Shown here piece by piece: positions 1-6,312 of a stretch of DNA of 6,312 nucleotides. Source of the stretch: Candidatus Poribacteria bacterium. Its GTDB lineage: Bacteria; Poribacteria; WGA-4E; B28-G17. The notes beneath the pieces were generated by a model. It had not been told where the DNA came from. It was given only the letters and a program-made list of their open reading frames with translations, and searched no databases. The stretch is taken from contig QNBQ01000107.1 of NCBI GenBank assembly GCA_003645735.1, positions 1-6,312 on the forward strand. Direction: 5' to 3'. Position 1 is the stretch's first letter, and every line of letters starts with the position of its first letter. The translations under genes and the position numbers were made by a program.

Positions 1-43
1 GGGAAGAAGGGTGATCGTCCCCAAAGCGGATTGGAGGAGGTGA
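1..43 (+). CDS. Possible 3' end of an unidentified upstream gene
   Basis: Reading from base 2, this frame is open to a TGA at 41-43 and gives the tail GRRVIVPKADWRR. The stop lies 4 nt before the cobN ATG and inside its Shine-Dalgarno stretch, the usual tight spacing of co-transcribed bacterial genes. Thirteen codons are too few to name a family. Of the other plus frames, one stops at 12-14 and the other runs on well into cobN, so this frame is preferred only because of the spacing. If real, the upstream gene probably shares an operon with cobN and could reveal its pathway. Confidence 0.35.
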   Translation, partial: GRRVIVPKADWRR

Positions 44-45
44 GG
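33..45 (+). promoter_or_regulatory. Strong Shine-Dalgarno site for cobN
   Basis: The run GGAGGAGGTGAGG ends 2 nt before the ATG at 48. It contains a full GGAGG core and a GGAGGTG match to the 16S 3' end at good spacing. This supports ATG 48 as the true start; the protein's first recognisable strand (KVAAVIGYSSS) begins at residue 8, leaving no room for a later start. Confidence 0.8.
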
Positions 46-47
46 AG

Positions 48-3000
48 ATGGCCGAGAGAGGCGTCTTCAAAGTCGCCGCCGTCATAGGGTATTCGAGCAG
101 CGTCCTGAGGTTGATGGCCGAGGCGGTCGAATCGCTTCGGAAGGAAGGGTATGAGGTTGAGCTGAGGGCGATCACGCCCAGATCGGTCGTCGATCTGGAC
201 GAGTTCATCTCCTACGCCAAGAACGCCGACGCGCTCCTGTTTTACAGCTCCTCGTTCGAGCGGGCCGATGAGCTGATCGAGGGAAAACCGGGGAGGGTCG
301 TCGTCTCGTTCGGCGAGGGGGGCATAAGGAGCAACGTCCCGCCCGAGGCCGTTCTGGAGGCGGAGAGGTATTACAGGTATGGGGGGTTTAAAAACCTGAG
401 GAACTTGATCCTGTTTTTGGGGAAGCTGGCGGGCCGCGACTTCCGCCCCGAACCCCCCGAGCCGATCCCGTGGCAGGGGATCTACCATCCGAGGCTGGGG
501 GTCTTCGAGTCGAGGGAGGAGTTCGATAGGAGCTATCCGCTGAGGGCGAGGGTCGGCATACTGTTTTACAGGTCGCAGTGGGAAAACGGCGATACGGCCC
601 TGGTCGACCTGCTCGTGGAGAGGCTGGAGGGGGAGGGGATAGGCGTTGTGCCGGTCTTCAGCTACGGCATGCCCAACCCCAGGCTCGGCATACCGGGAGT
701 CGAGGAGGCCCTGAAGCTGATGGAGGGGTGCGATCTGATCGTCAACCTCCAGTCGTTCACGCTGCTTCGGGGGGATTCGGCGCCGCTTGAGAGGCTGAAC
801 GCCCCGATCCTTCAGGGGGTGAAGGAGTATTACAAAACCGAGGAGGAATGGCGGGCCGATCCGCAGGGGATAAGCCCGATGAGCCTGATCATGTCGGTCG
901 CCCAGCCCGAGATCTCGGGGACGATCGAGCCGGTAGTGGCCAGCGCGAAGGTCGACGTCGAGGAGCCCAGGATAAACGGGAGCTACTCCCTGCAGATGCC
1001 GATCGAGGACAGGGTCAACTTCATAGTCAGGCGGATCAAGGGGTGGCTGGCGCTGAAGGACAAACCGATCGGCGAGCGGAGGGTGACATTCGTGCTGCAC
1101 AACGCCCCTTGCAAGAGCGTCGAGGCAACCGTCGGCAGGGGATACGGGCTGGACACGCTCGAGAGCGTGGTGAGGGTCATGAGGGCGATGAAGGAGATGG
1201 GCTACAGGGTGGAGGGGATACCCGAGTCGGGCGAGGAGCTGATAAGGATGATACTCGATCGGAAGGCGATCTCCGAGTTCAGGTGGACGACCGTCGATGA
1301 GATCGTCTCCAAGGGGGGCGTCCTGGCGTTCGTCGATCTCGAAAGATACAGGAGGTGGTTCAATTCGCTGCCCGAAGGGGCACGTCAAAGGGTCCTGGAG
1401 AGCTGGGGCGAGCCGCCGGGGGAGGGGATGGTTTACGAGGATAAGATACTCGTCACGGGGCTGAGGTTCGGGAACGTCAACGTGATCGTCCAGCCCAAAC
1501 GGGGATGCGCGGGGGCGAGATGTGACGGGGAGGTCTGCAAGATACTCCACGATCCGACCCTCCCGCCGCCTCATCACTGGCTCGCCACCTACATGTGGAT
1601 AGCCGAGAACTCCGACCTGGTGATCCACGTCGGCACGCACGGCTACCTCGAGTTCCTCCCGGGCAAAAGCGCCGGGCTGGCCTCGGAGGATTTCCCCGAG
1701 ATCTCCATCGCCGACAAACCCCACCTCTACATCTACACGATCTCCAACCCGCCCGAGGGGATAACGGCCAAGAGGAGGGGGTATGCGACGTTGATCGACC
1801 ATCTCATCCCGACCGTAACCCCCTCCGGCCTGTATGACGAGCTGGAGGAGATAGATGGGCTTCTGAGGCAGTATGAGGACGCGCGGAGGACGGGGGATGA
1901 GTCGAGGATGAGGGTTCTGGAGCGGCGGATAATCGAGGCTGCCCGGGAGGCCAACCTGATCGAGGGGGAGAAGGGGTTCGAGGAGGTGAGGGAGGAGCTG
2001 CACTCCAAGCTGACGCTGATGCGCGAGACGATGATCCCCTACGGCCTGCACATCTTGGGCGAGCCGCCCCAGGGCGACGAGATGGTCGATATGCTCGTCT
2101 CGATCCTCAGGTTCGACGGCGATGTCCCCTCCATCAGGAGGGGGATCGTGGAGGTCGAGGGAGGGGATTACGAGGCGATGCTCGAAGATCCCTCCTCAGG
2201 CCCTGCCTTGGAGGAGGCGATCGGGAAGGCGAGGGAGCTGATGAAGCTGGCGTTGGAGAGGGGCGCCGATGAGAGGATTGTCGAAGAGGTTCTGAGGGTG
2301 AAGCGGCCCGAGGCCGTCGGGAAGCTGCTGAGGACGATCGAATACGGCCTGGAGGTAGCCTCGAAGCTTGAGGAGACGAGGAGGGAGATACCGCAGCTGC
2401 TCAAAGGGATGGACGGGGGATTCATCGAGCCGGGCGCGTCGGGAAGCCTGACGCGAGGCAGGGTGGAGGTTTTGCCGACGGGGAGGAACTTCTACGGCGT
2501 TGACCCTTGGAGAGCTCCCACCCCGGCGGCGGTCGAGGTGGGCAGGCGGCTGGCCGAGGAGCTGCTCCACAGGTATCTGCACGAGGAGGGGAGGTATCCC
2601 GAATCGGTGGGGATGGTCCTCTTCTCGATGGACGTCTTCAGGGCCGACGGCGAGGAGGTCGCCCAGATATTACATCTCCTGGGGGTCAGGCCCCGGTGGG
2701 ATCAGAGCGGCAGGGCCAGGGGTATCGAGGTGATACCGCTTGAGGAGCTGGGCAGGCCGCGGATAGACGTGACCGTCAGGCTGAGCGGCATAATGCGCGA
2801 CGCGCTGCCGCATATTTGGGAGATGATCGACGAGGCCGTGAGAACGGTGGCCGATCTGGACGAGCCGCCGGAGATGAACTTCGTCAGGAAGCACAAGGTG
2901 GAGGCGATGGAGATGGGGCTGTCGGAAAGGGAGGCCACGTTCAGGGTGTTCGCCGCTCAGCCGGGGAGCTACGGGGCCGGCGTCAACTACGCCGTCGAGG

Positions 3001-3749
3001 CCTCGGCCTGGGAGGATAAAGACGATTTAAGGGATGTCTACGTCGATTGGGGGGGCTACGCTTACGGAGCGGGCGTATACGGCCAGCCGGCCCACAGATC
3101 CTTCGCCTTCAACCTGGGAAAGGTCGAGGTTTCCTTCAACAAGCTGGAGAGCGACGAGCATGATCTTCTAGGCTGTTGCTGTTATTTCGGCTATCAGGGC
3201 GGCATGGCCGCCGCTGCTAGCGCAATATCGGGGAGGGAGGTGAGGAATTACTGGGGTGATACGCGCGACCCCGACCGCCCCTCCGTGCGCGATATGAGGG
3301 AGGAGATAGAGCGGGTGGTCAGGACCAGGCTGCTCAACCCGAAGTGGCTTGAGGGGATGAGGAGGCACGGATATAAAGGCGCCGGGGACATATCCTCCAG
3401 GGTGGTCCACCTTTACGGGTGGGACGCGACGGCGGGCGTCGTGGAGGACTGGATCTACGACGAGATACACAGGCGGATCGTCATGGGCATGAGGGAGTGG
3501 TTCATGGAGCACAACCCTTACGCCCTGGAGGAGATCGTCAGGAGGCTGCTCGAGGCCTACAGGCGGGGGATGTGGGACGCCGATGAGGAGACGATCGAGC
3601 AGCTTAAGGAGGTCTACATGGAGCTCGAGGGGCTGTTTGAGGAGTTCGAGCGGAAGGGCGAGTTTCAGGGCGGTGAGGTGAGAGTTGTGGTCAGGAGAAG
3701 GGAGGGGATACGTTCGCTGATAGAGCGGATCAAAAACCGGTCCGATTGA
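48..3749 (+). CDS. cobN: CobN/BchH-family chelatase large subunit, probably cobaltochelatase CobN
   Basis: Complete 1233-residue protein, the usual length for CobN and Mg-chelatase H subunits. In the family this cytoplasmic subunit binds the tetrapyrrole and metal; ATP-driven AAA+ partners (CobS/CobT or ChlI/ChlD type) power insertion of Co2+ or Mg2+. An N-terminal domain (about 1-140) precedes the chelatase core. Visible family motifs: VNLQSF near 232, AQPEISG 285-291, PKRG 483-486 followed by HDPTLPPPHH 501-510, HVGTHGYLE 527-535 with LPGK after it, PGSYGAGVN 972-980, GYQGG from about 1048, NPKW 1097-1100 and HGYKGA 1107-1112. Odd points: three cysteines spaced C-x4-C-x4-C at 487/492/497, and C-C-C at 1043-1045 where typical CobN has an acidic/tyrosine 'DDYY' stretch before its HGG. 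No partner subunit or corrin gene is in the window, so cobalt rather than magnesium is inferred. Family assignment is firm; metal is less certain. Possibly co-transcribed with an upstream gene. Confidence 0.92.
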   Translation: MAERGVFKVAAVIGYSSSVLRLMAEAVESLRKEGYEVELRAITPRSVVDLDEFISYAKNADALLFYSSSFERADELIEGKPGRVVVSFGEGGIRSNVPPEAVLEAERYYRYGGFKNLRNLILFLGKLAGRDFRPEPPEPIPWQGIYHPRLGVFESREEFDRSYPLRARVGILFYRSQWENGDTALVDLLVERLEGEGIGVVPVFSYGMPNPRLGIPGVEEALKLMEGCDLIVNLQSFTLLRGDSAPLERLNAPILQGVKEYYKTEEEWRADPQGISPMSLIMSVAQPEISGTIEPVVASAKVDVEEPRINGSYSLQMPIEDRVNFIVRRIKGWLALKDKPIGERRVTFVLHNAPCKSVEATVGRGYGLDTLESVVRVMRAMKEMGYRVEGIPESGEELIRMILDRKAISEFRWTTVDEIVSKGGVLAFVDLERYRRWFNSLPEGARQRVLESWGEPPGEGMVYEDKILVTGLRFGNVNVIVQPKRGCAGARCDGEVCKILHDPTLPPPHHWLATYMWIAENSDLVIHVGTHGYLEFLPGKSAGLASEDFPEISIADKPHLYIYTISNPPEGITAKRRGYATLIDHLIPTVTPSGLYDELEEIDGLLRQYEDARRTGDESRMRVLERRIIEAAREANLIEGEKGFEEVREELHSKLTLMRETMIPYGLHILGEPPQGDEMVDMLVSILRFDGDVPSIRRGIVEVEGGDYEAMLEDPSSGPALEEAIGKARELMKLALERGADERIVEEVLRVKRPEAVGKLLRTIEYGLEVASKLEETRREIPQLLKGMDGGFIEPGASGSLTRGRVEVLPTGRNFYGVDPWRAPTPAAVEVGRRLAEELLHRYLHEEGRYPESVGMVLFSMDVFRADGEEVAQILHLLGVRPRWDQSGRARGIEVIPLEELGRPRIDVTVRLSGIMRDALPHIWEMIDEAVRTVADLDEPPEMNFVRKHKVEAMEMGLSEREATFRVFAAQPGSYGAGVNYAVEASAWEDKDDLRDVYVDWGGYAYGAGVYGQPAHRSFAFNLGKVEVSFNKLESDEHDLLGCCCYFGYQGGMAAAASAISGREVRNYWGDTRDPDRPSVRDMREEIERVVRTRLLNPKWLEGMRRHGYKGAGDISSRVVHLYGWDATAGVVEDWIYDEIHRRIVMGMREWFMEHNPYALEEIVRRLLEAYRRGMWDADEETIEQLKEVYMELEGLFEEFERKGEFQGGEVRVVVRRREGIRSLIERIKNRSD

Positions 3750-3815
3750 AGCGGATCATCGTTTGAACCCCTCTGATCGCCGCCTCGCTTCGCTCCTCCC
3801 CTCCCTTTTTCTTTT
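3748..3815 (+). terminator. Weak candidate terminator after cobN, between convergent genes
   Basis: GAAGCGGATCA (3748-3758) can pair with TGATC (3774-3778) and CGCTTC (3786-3791), giving an 11-bp stem with a 7-nt bulge and a 15-nt loop. A T-rich run (TTTTTCTTTT, 3806-3815) follows about 14 nt later. The bulge and the distance to the T-run make it poor by rho-independent standards. Its position in the 65-nt gap between convergent stops is where a terminator is expected. No better hairpin is visible for either strand. Confidence 0.3.
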
Positions 3816-4528
3816 CAGCCGGTCAGCTTAAGGAATATCTCCTCCAGGTCGGCTTCCTGGGCCAGCTCCCTCAGCTCGTCCAATGTCCCGACGGCGATCA
3901 GCCTCCCCTTGTCTATGATGCCGATCCTGTCGCACATCCTCTCGGCTATCTCCAGGATATGTGTCGTCATGAAGATCGTCCTCCCCTCCCTGGCCAGCTT
4001 ACTCAGGATCTCCTTGACGCTCCTGGCGGCCCTGGGGTCCATCCCGCTCGTCGGCTCGTCGAGGAAAAGGACCCTGGGGTTCTGGACGATCAGCGAGATG
4101 AACAGCAGCTTTTTGCGCATCCCGTGTGAGTAGCTCTTTATCAGCTCGTCCGCAGCGTCCGTCAGCTCGAACATCTCAAACAGCTCCTCCATTTTCCGGG
4201 ATGCCTCCTTCTCATCGACCCCGTAAAGCGAGGAGACGAACTCGACGAACTGCCTGCCGGTGAGCGTCTCGTAGAGGCGGGGCGTTTCGGGCATCAGCCC
4301 CGTTATAGCTTTGACCTTGCGCGGCTCCTTCCCGATGTCGTATCCGCAGATGAGGGCTGTTCCGGAGGTGGGGCGGATCAGGCAGGCCAGCATGTTTATT
4401 GTGGTGGTTTTGCCTGCGCCGTTCGGCCCCAGGAAGCCGAAAACCTCTCCCCCTTTGACCTCCAGGTTCAGCCTGTCGACGGCCAGCACATCGCCGTATC
4501 TCTTCGTCAGCTCGATTGCTCTGATCAT
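3815..4528 (-). CDS. ABC transporter ATP-binding protein (DrrA/NatA/CcmA-like)
   Basis: Complete 237-residue ATPase, normal for a single nucleotide-binding domain of the exporter-type 'multidrug/Na+/ABC-2' class. Motifs in order: Walker A GPNGAGKT 34-41, Q-loop region LMPE 78-81 (Glu is common here in this class), signature SHGMRKK 134-140, Walker B VLFLDE 153-158, D-loop SGMD 161-164 and H-loop His190 in TTH. All catalytic residues are present, so it should hydrolyse ATP at the inner face of the membrane. It would need a membrane permease, which is not next to it: downstream is convergent cobN, upstream is the LamG gene. The ATG at 4528 gives the usual family start (MIRAIELTKRYGD) but lacks a good Shine-Dalgarno site; it overlaps the stop of an 8-codon mini-ORF, so translational coupling is likely. 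Substrate cannot be read from the sequence. Confidence 0.93.
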   Translation of the reverse strand: MIRAIELTKRYGDVLAVDRLNLEVKGGEVFGFLGPNGAGKTTTINMLACLIRPTSGTALICGYDIGKEPRKVKAITGLMPETPRLYETLTGRQFVEFVSSLYGVDEKEASRKMEELFEMFELTDAADELIKSYSHGMRKKLLFISLIVQNPRVLFLDEPTSGMDPRAARSVKEILSKLAREGRTIFMTTHILEIAERMCDRIGIIDKGRLIAVGTLDELRELAQEADLEEIFLKLTG

Positions 4529-4551
4529 CTCAGGGGTTTAAATCGCTTCAT
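4525..4551 (-). CDS. Eight-codon mini-ORF bridging the LamG and ABC genes
   Basis: Encodes MKRFKPLR. Its ATG overlaps the LamG gene's TGA as ATGA, and its own TGA overlaps the ATPase ATG, again as ATGA. A perfect GGAGGT (4563-4558) lies 6 nt before its start, inside the last LamG codons. The ATPase start itself has only CCCCTGAG in front of it. This arrangement fits a coupling leader that carries ribosomes from the LamG stop to the ATPase start. The peptide is basic and probably has no function of its own. It could also be chance, since 8 codons is very short. Confidence 0.4.
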   Translation of the reverse strand: MKRFKPLR

Positions 4552-5279
4552 CTTTTGACCTCCGCCCAGGTGGTCGCCAGCTTGCCTTGAGGCTCGACCG
4601 GGGCGGGACCGCTCGCTTCCATCAGCTCCTCCTCGGTCAAAACCCTGTTCCAGATCTTCACCTCATCTATGATGCCCTTGAACATGTCATCCCCCCATGC
4701 CTCGGGCCATCCAACCCACAGCCCTATCCCGAAGTGGTTCTGAACGTTGGGGATGGGCGTGTGCGTCTCCTTCTCGTCGACGAGCTTGCCGTTCAGGAAC
4801 ATGAGCCTCTTGCCGCCTTTGATGTCATAAGCCATCGCGACGTATGACCACTCGTTCTGGGGTATGGAGACGTCGCTTATCCAGTCGTCGCCCCATATCA
4901 CCCATTTCAGCTTCAGCCCTGTGAAGAGGGCCATACCGTAGCCGCCGAACTGCCCGAATATGCAGCTCCTTGTGTCATCGGTTGGATAGACCCAGGCCGC
5001 CATGGTCACGCCGTCGACGGGCGTCAGGTCGGGTTTGTAGACGATGTCGACGATCGAATCGACGCCGTTGAACTCCAGGGCGTTCCCGTATTTACCTTTG
5101 ACCCATTTCGCGTTTTTAATCGTTCCGTCGTGGCCGTTTCCTGTGGCGTCGGCGACCTTATCGCCGCTCCCCTCATCCATCGGCCAGTAGCCCACCAGCC
5201 CCTCGTTAGGATCGCACTGAACCGCCGGAGGTATCACCAGGATGAAAAACATCGCTGCCCATATCGACGCCCTCAACAT
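4548..5279 (-). CDS. Secreted single LamG / concanavalin A-like domain protein
   Basis: Complete 243-residue protein. Residues 1-22 form a signal peptide: Arg3, a hydrophobic run AAMFFILVIPPAV, and probable cleavage near AVQC/D. Cys22 lacks a classical lipobox (Gln at -1), so a lipoprotein is unlikely but not excluded. Residues 27-221 are a LamG/laminin-G-like jelly-roll: GLVGYWPMDEGSG 27-39, GNGHDG 47-52, GKYGNALEFNG 62-72, an AAWVYP strand near 94-99, and the closing IDEVKIWNRVLTEEEL 204-219. Such domains usually bind glycans or proteins outside the cell; no catalytic residues are recognisable, so a binding role is inferred. After a Pro-rich hinge (GPAPVEPQ) it ends in GKLATTWAEVKR, which is outside the fold. 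It is the first gene after its own sigma70-type promoter, with AGGAGGT 5 nt before the ATG, and is followed within 19 nt by the ABC ATPase. Confidence 0.88.
   Translation of the reverse strand: MLRASIWAAMFFILVIPPAVQCDPNEGLVGYWPMDEGSGDKVADATGNGHDGTIKNAKWVKGKYGNALEFNGVDSIVDIVYKPDLTPVDGVTMAAWVYPTDDTRSCIFGQFGGYGMALFTGLKLKWVIWGDDWISDVSIPQNEWSYVAMAYDIKGGKRLMFLNGKLVDEKETHTPIPNVQNHFGIGLWVGWPEAWGDDMFKGIIDEVKIWNRVLTEEELMEASGPAPVEPQGKLATTWAEVKR
4558..4563 (-). promoter_or_regulatory. GGAGGT Shine-Dalgarno inside the LamG 3' end
   Basis: GGAGGT sits within the last LamG codons, 6 nt before the mini-ORF ATG at 4551 and 29 nt before the ATPase ATG. It is correctly spaced only for the mini-ORF. It could load ribosomes that then restart at the ATPase. 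Confidence 0.5.
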
Positions 5280-5284
5280 CGCGC

Positions 5285-5291
5285 ACCTCCT
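5285..5291 (-). promoter_or_regulatory. Shine-Dalgarno site of the LamG gene
   Basis: AGGAGGT lies 5 nt before the ATG at 5279, a full match to the anti-SD core. It fixes the LamG start, which is also supported by the signal peptide beginning at that Met. Confidence 0.8.
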
Positions 5292-5312
5292 ATCAGGTCG
5301 ATCTCCGGCGAT

Positions 5313-5341
5313 ACTATAGCTTCCGATGGGATGTGTGTCAA
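5313..5341 (-). promoter_or_regulatory. Sigma70-type promoter of the LamG-ABC unit
   Basis: On the minus strand a consensus -35 TTGACA (5341-5336) and a -10 TATAGT (5318-5313, one mismatch to TATAAT) are separated by exactly 17 nt. Transcription should start near 5306, giving a leader of about 27 nt before the LamG ATG. It lies just after the dnaK terminator, so the LamG-ABC unit is probably transcribed independently of dnaK. The near-consensus boxes suggest strong constitutive expression. No operator repeat is visible. Confidence 0.8.
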
Positions 5342-5348
5342 GGGGGAC

Positions 5349-5381
5349 AAAAAAAGCCCCGGGGAGCCATGTCCCCGGGGC
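5349..5381 (-). terminator. Rho-independent terminator of dnaK
   Basis: A perfect 10-bp stem, GCCCCGGGGA (5381-5372 on the minus strand) with TCCCCGGGGC (5365-5356), encloses a 6-nt CATGGC loop and is followed at once by seven T residues (5355-5349). It lies 20 nt after the dnaK stop. This is a near-ideal intrinsic terminator and separates dnaK from the LamG promoter, whose -35 box begins 8 nt beyond the T-run. Confidence 0.93.
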
Positions 5382-5401
5382 GCCTTGGGGAGCGTCAAGC
5401 T

Positions 5402-6312
5402 TTATTTCTTTTTGTCGTCGTCATCCATGACCTCGTAATCGGCGTCGATCACCTCTCCCTGCCCGCCGCCCGTTTGGCCCTCGGTCGAGCTCGTCCCGCC
5501 CGATCCGGTCTCAGTCGTCCCGGAGGTTCCGCCCGGCCTGGCGCCGGCGGCCTGATACAGCTTCGCGGCGGCCTCGTGCCAGGCCTTGGTCAGCTCGTCG
5601 ACGGCGTTCCTCAGCTCGTCCATGTTGTCGAGCGTGGCGGTCTTCATCAGGCTCTTAACCTTCTCCAGCGCGGACTGCACCCTGGAGCGGAGGGACGGAT
5701 CGAGCTTGTCGCCCAGCTCGCGCAGGTTCTTCTCCGTGTCGTAGGCGAGCGAGTCGGCCCTGATCTTCAGGTCGGCCAGCTCACGCTTTTTCTTGTCCTC
5801 CTCGGCATGCTCCTCGGCCTCCCTGATCATCCTCTGAATCTCCTCCTCGCTCAGGCCGCTGGAGGCGGTGATCGTTATCTTCTGCTCCTTGCCGGTGGCC
5901 AGGTCCTTGGCCGACACGTGCAGTATGCCGTCCGCATCGATGTCAAACGTCACCTCTATCTGTGGCACGCCCCTGGGAGCCGGAGGTATGCCGTCTAGCC
6001 TGAACCTGCCGATCGTCTTGTTGTCGGCGGCCATAGGTCTTTCGCCCTGCAGGACGTGTATCTCGACCGAGGTCTGGTTGTCCTCGGCGGTGGTGAAGAT
6101 CTCGCTCTTGCGGGTCGGGATAGTCGTGTTGCGCGGTATCAGAACCGTCATAACGCCGCCCAGCGTCTCGATCCCGAGCGACAGAGGCGTCACATCCAAC
6201 AACAGGATGTCCTTCACACCCTCCTCTCCCGTCAACACCGCTGCCTGTATCGCAGCACCCATCGCCACCACCTCATCAGGATTTATCCCCACCAACGGCT
6301 TCTTCCCGAAAA
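5402..6312 (-). CDS. dnaK: Chaperone DnaK (Hsp70), C-terminal part, cut by window edge
   Basis: Last 302 residues of DnaK; the 5' part, most of the ATPase domain, lies beyond 6312. It opens in frame with [20 protein letters not shown], the conserved end of the nucleotide-binding domain. Next come the interdomain linker DILLLDV (fragment residues 34-40), the beta-sandwich peptide-binding domain (about 41-157, with [36 protein letters not shown]), the alpha-helical lid (about 158-256), a flexible Gly/Thr/Ser-rich stretch (256-285) and the terminal [17 protein letters not shown]. The EVIDADYEV end matches the conserved acidic C-terminal motif of bacterial DnaK. The protein folds clients in the cytoplasm with DnaJ and GrpE, neither of which is downstream. 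A strong terminator follows 20 nt after the TAA, so dnaK is last in its transcription unit. Nothing suggests damage. Confidence 0.96.
   Translation of the reverse strand, partial: FGKKPLVGINPDEVVAMGAAIQAAVLTGEEGVKDILLLDVTPLSLGIETLGGVMTVLIPRNTTIPTRKSEIFTTAEDNQTSVEIHVLQGERPMAADNKTIGRFRLDGIPPAPRGVPQIEVTFDIDADGILHVSAKDLATGKEQKITITASSGLSEEEIQRMIREAEEHAEEDKKKRELADLKIRADSLAYDTEKNLRELGDKLDPSLRSRVQSALEKVKSLMKTATLDNMDELRNAVDELTKAWHEAAAKLYQAAGARPGGTSGTTETGSGGTSSTEGQTGGGQGEVIDADYEVMDDDDKKK

Noticed and set aside
848..1300. Plus-strand open frame of 150 codons inside cobN in another frame
   Set aside because: Its product is Gly/Arg/Asp-rich with no domain and it overlaps the conserved chelatase core fully; a frame shadow.
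2196..2582. Minus-strand open frame (128 codons) inside cobN
   Set aside because: Antisense to conserved cobN sequence, no recognisable domain, no credible ribosome site; a shadow of GC-rich codon bias. The same holds for the one at 3168-3512.
4286..4297. Glu in place of Gln at the ABC Q-loop (LMPE)
   Set aside because: GxxPE is common in the DrrA/NatA/CcmA class and does not indicate an inactive ATPase.
5280..5306. Riboswitch or regulatory leader before the LamG gene
   Set aside because: The leader predicted from the promoter is only about 27 nt and is mostly the Shine-Dalgarno site, too short for a structured element.
5333..5998. Long plus-strand open frame (221 codons) opposite dnaK
   Set aside because: It lies antisense to an unmistakable DnaK, has a Leu/Gly/Arg-rich composition typical of the complement of a GC-rich gene, and begins inside the terminator/promoter region. 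Long frames opposite dnaK are a known coding-bias artefact.
6293..6295. TTG as a possible start of the DnaK fragment
   Set aside because: The frame continues upstream through FGKKP, the conserved end of the DnaK ATPase domain, to the window edge, so this is an internal Leu codon of a gene cut by the window.

Overview
The window is about 6.3 kb of GC-rich bacterial DNA with four substantial genes and no long gap. Arginine is often AGG and isoleucine often ATA, a usage common in thermophiles. The -35/-10 promoter, Shine-Dalgarno (SD) sites and rho-independent terminator are bacterial. A secreted single-LamG protein opening with a 'GLVGYWPMDEGSGD' type motif is typical of Candidatus Poribacteria and Planctomycetes-like genomes. 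A Poribacteria-like host is my best guess, from memory of family style only; no marker gene in the window proves it.

Left part, plus strand (1-3749): possibly the last codons of an upstream gene, then a complete 1233-residue CobN/BchH-family chelatase large subunit, most likely the cobaltochelatase CobN that inserts Co2+ into the corrin ring. It starts 4 nt after the possible upstream stop, behind a very strong SD. No other cobalamin gene and no ChlI/ChlD- or CobS/CobT-type partner is in view. Its C-x4-C-x4-C segment and C-C-C triplet sit at two conserved family positions.

Centre, minus strand (3815-5279): a two-gene transcription unit convergent with cobN. A sigma70-type promoter (TTGACA-17-TATAGT) and a short leader drive a secreted LamG-domain protein, followed by an ABC-transporter ATPase. 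The 19-nt gap between them holds an 8-codon mini-ORF with its own GGAGGT. It overlaps the LamG stop on one side and the ATPase start on the other, which suggests coupled translation. No permease partner for the ATPase is in the window.

Right part, minus strand (5402-6312): the C-terminal half of DnaK, cut by the window edge, followed by a near-ideal rho-independent terminator that insulates it from the LamG promoter just downstream.

The genes do not form one obvious pathway: cobalamin or tetrapyrrole metabolism, a surface or secreted protein with an ABC ATPase, and a housekeeping chaperone sit side by side. I found no RNA gene, CRISPR array, mobile element or long repeat. The most interesting points are the cysteine-rich CobN variant and the mini-ORF junction; neither amounts to a demonstrated new system.
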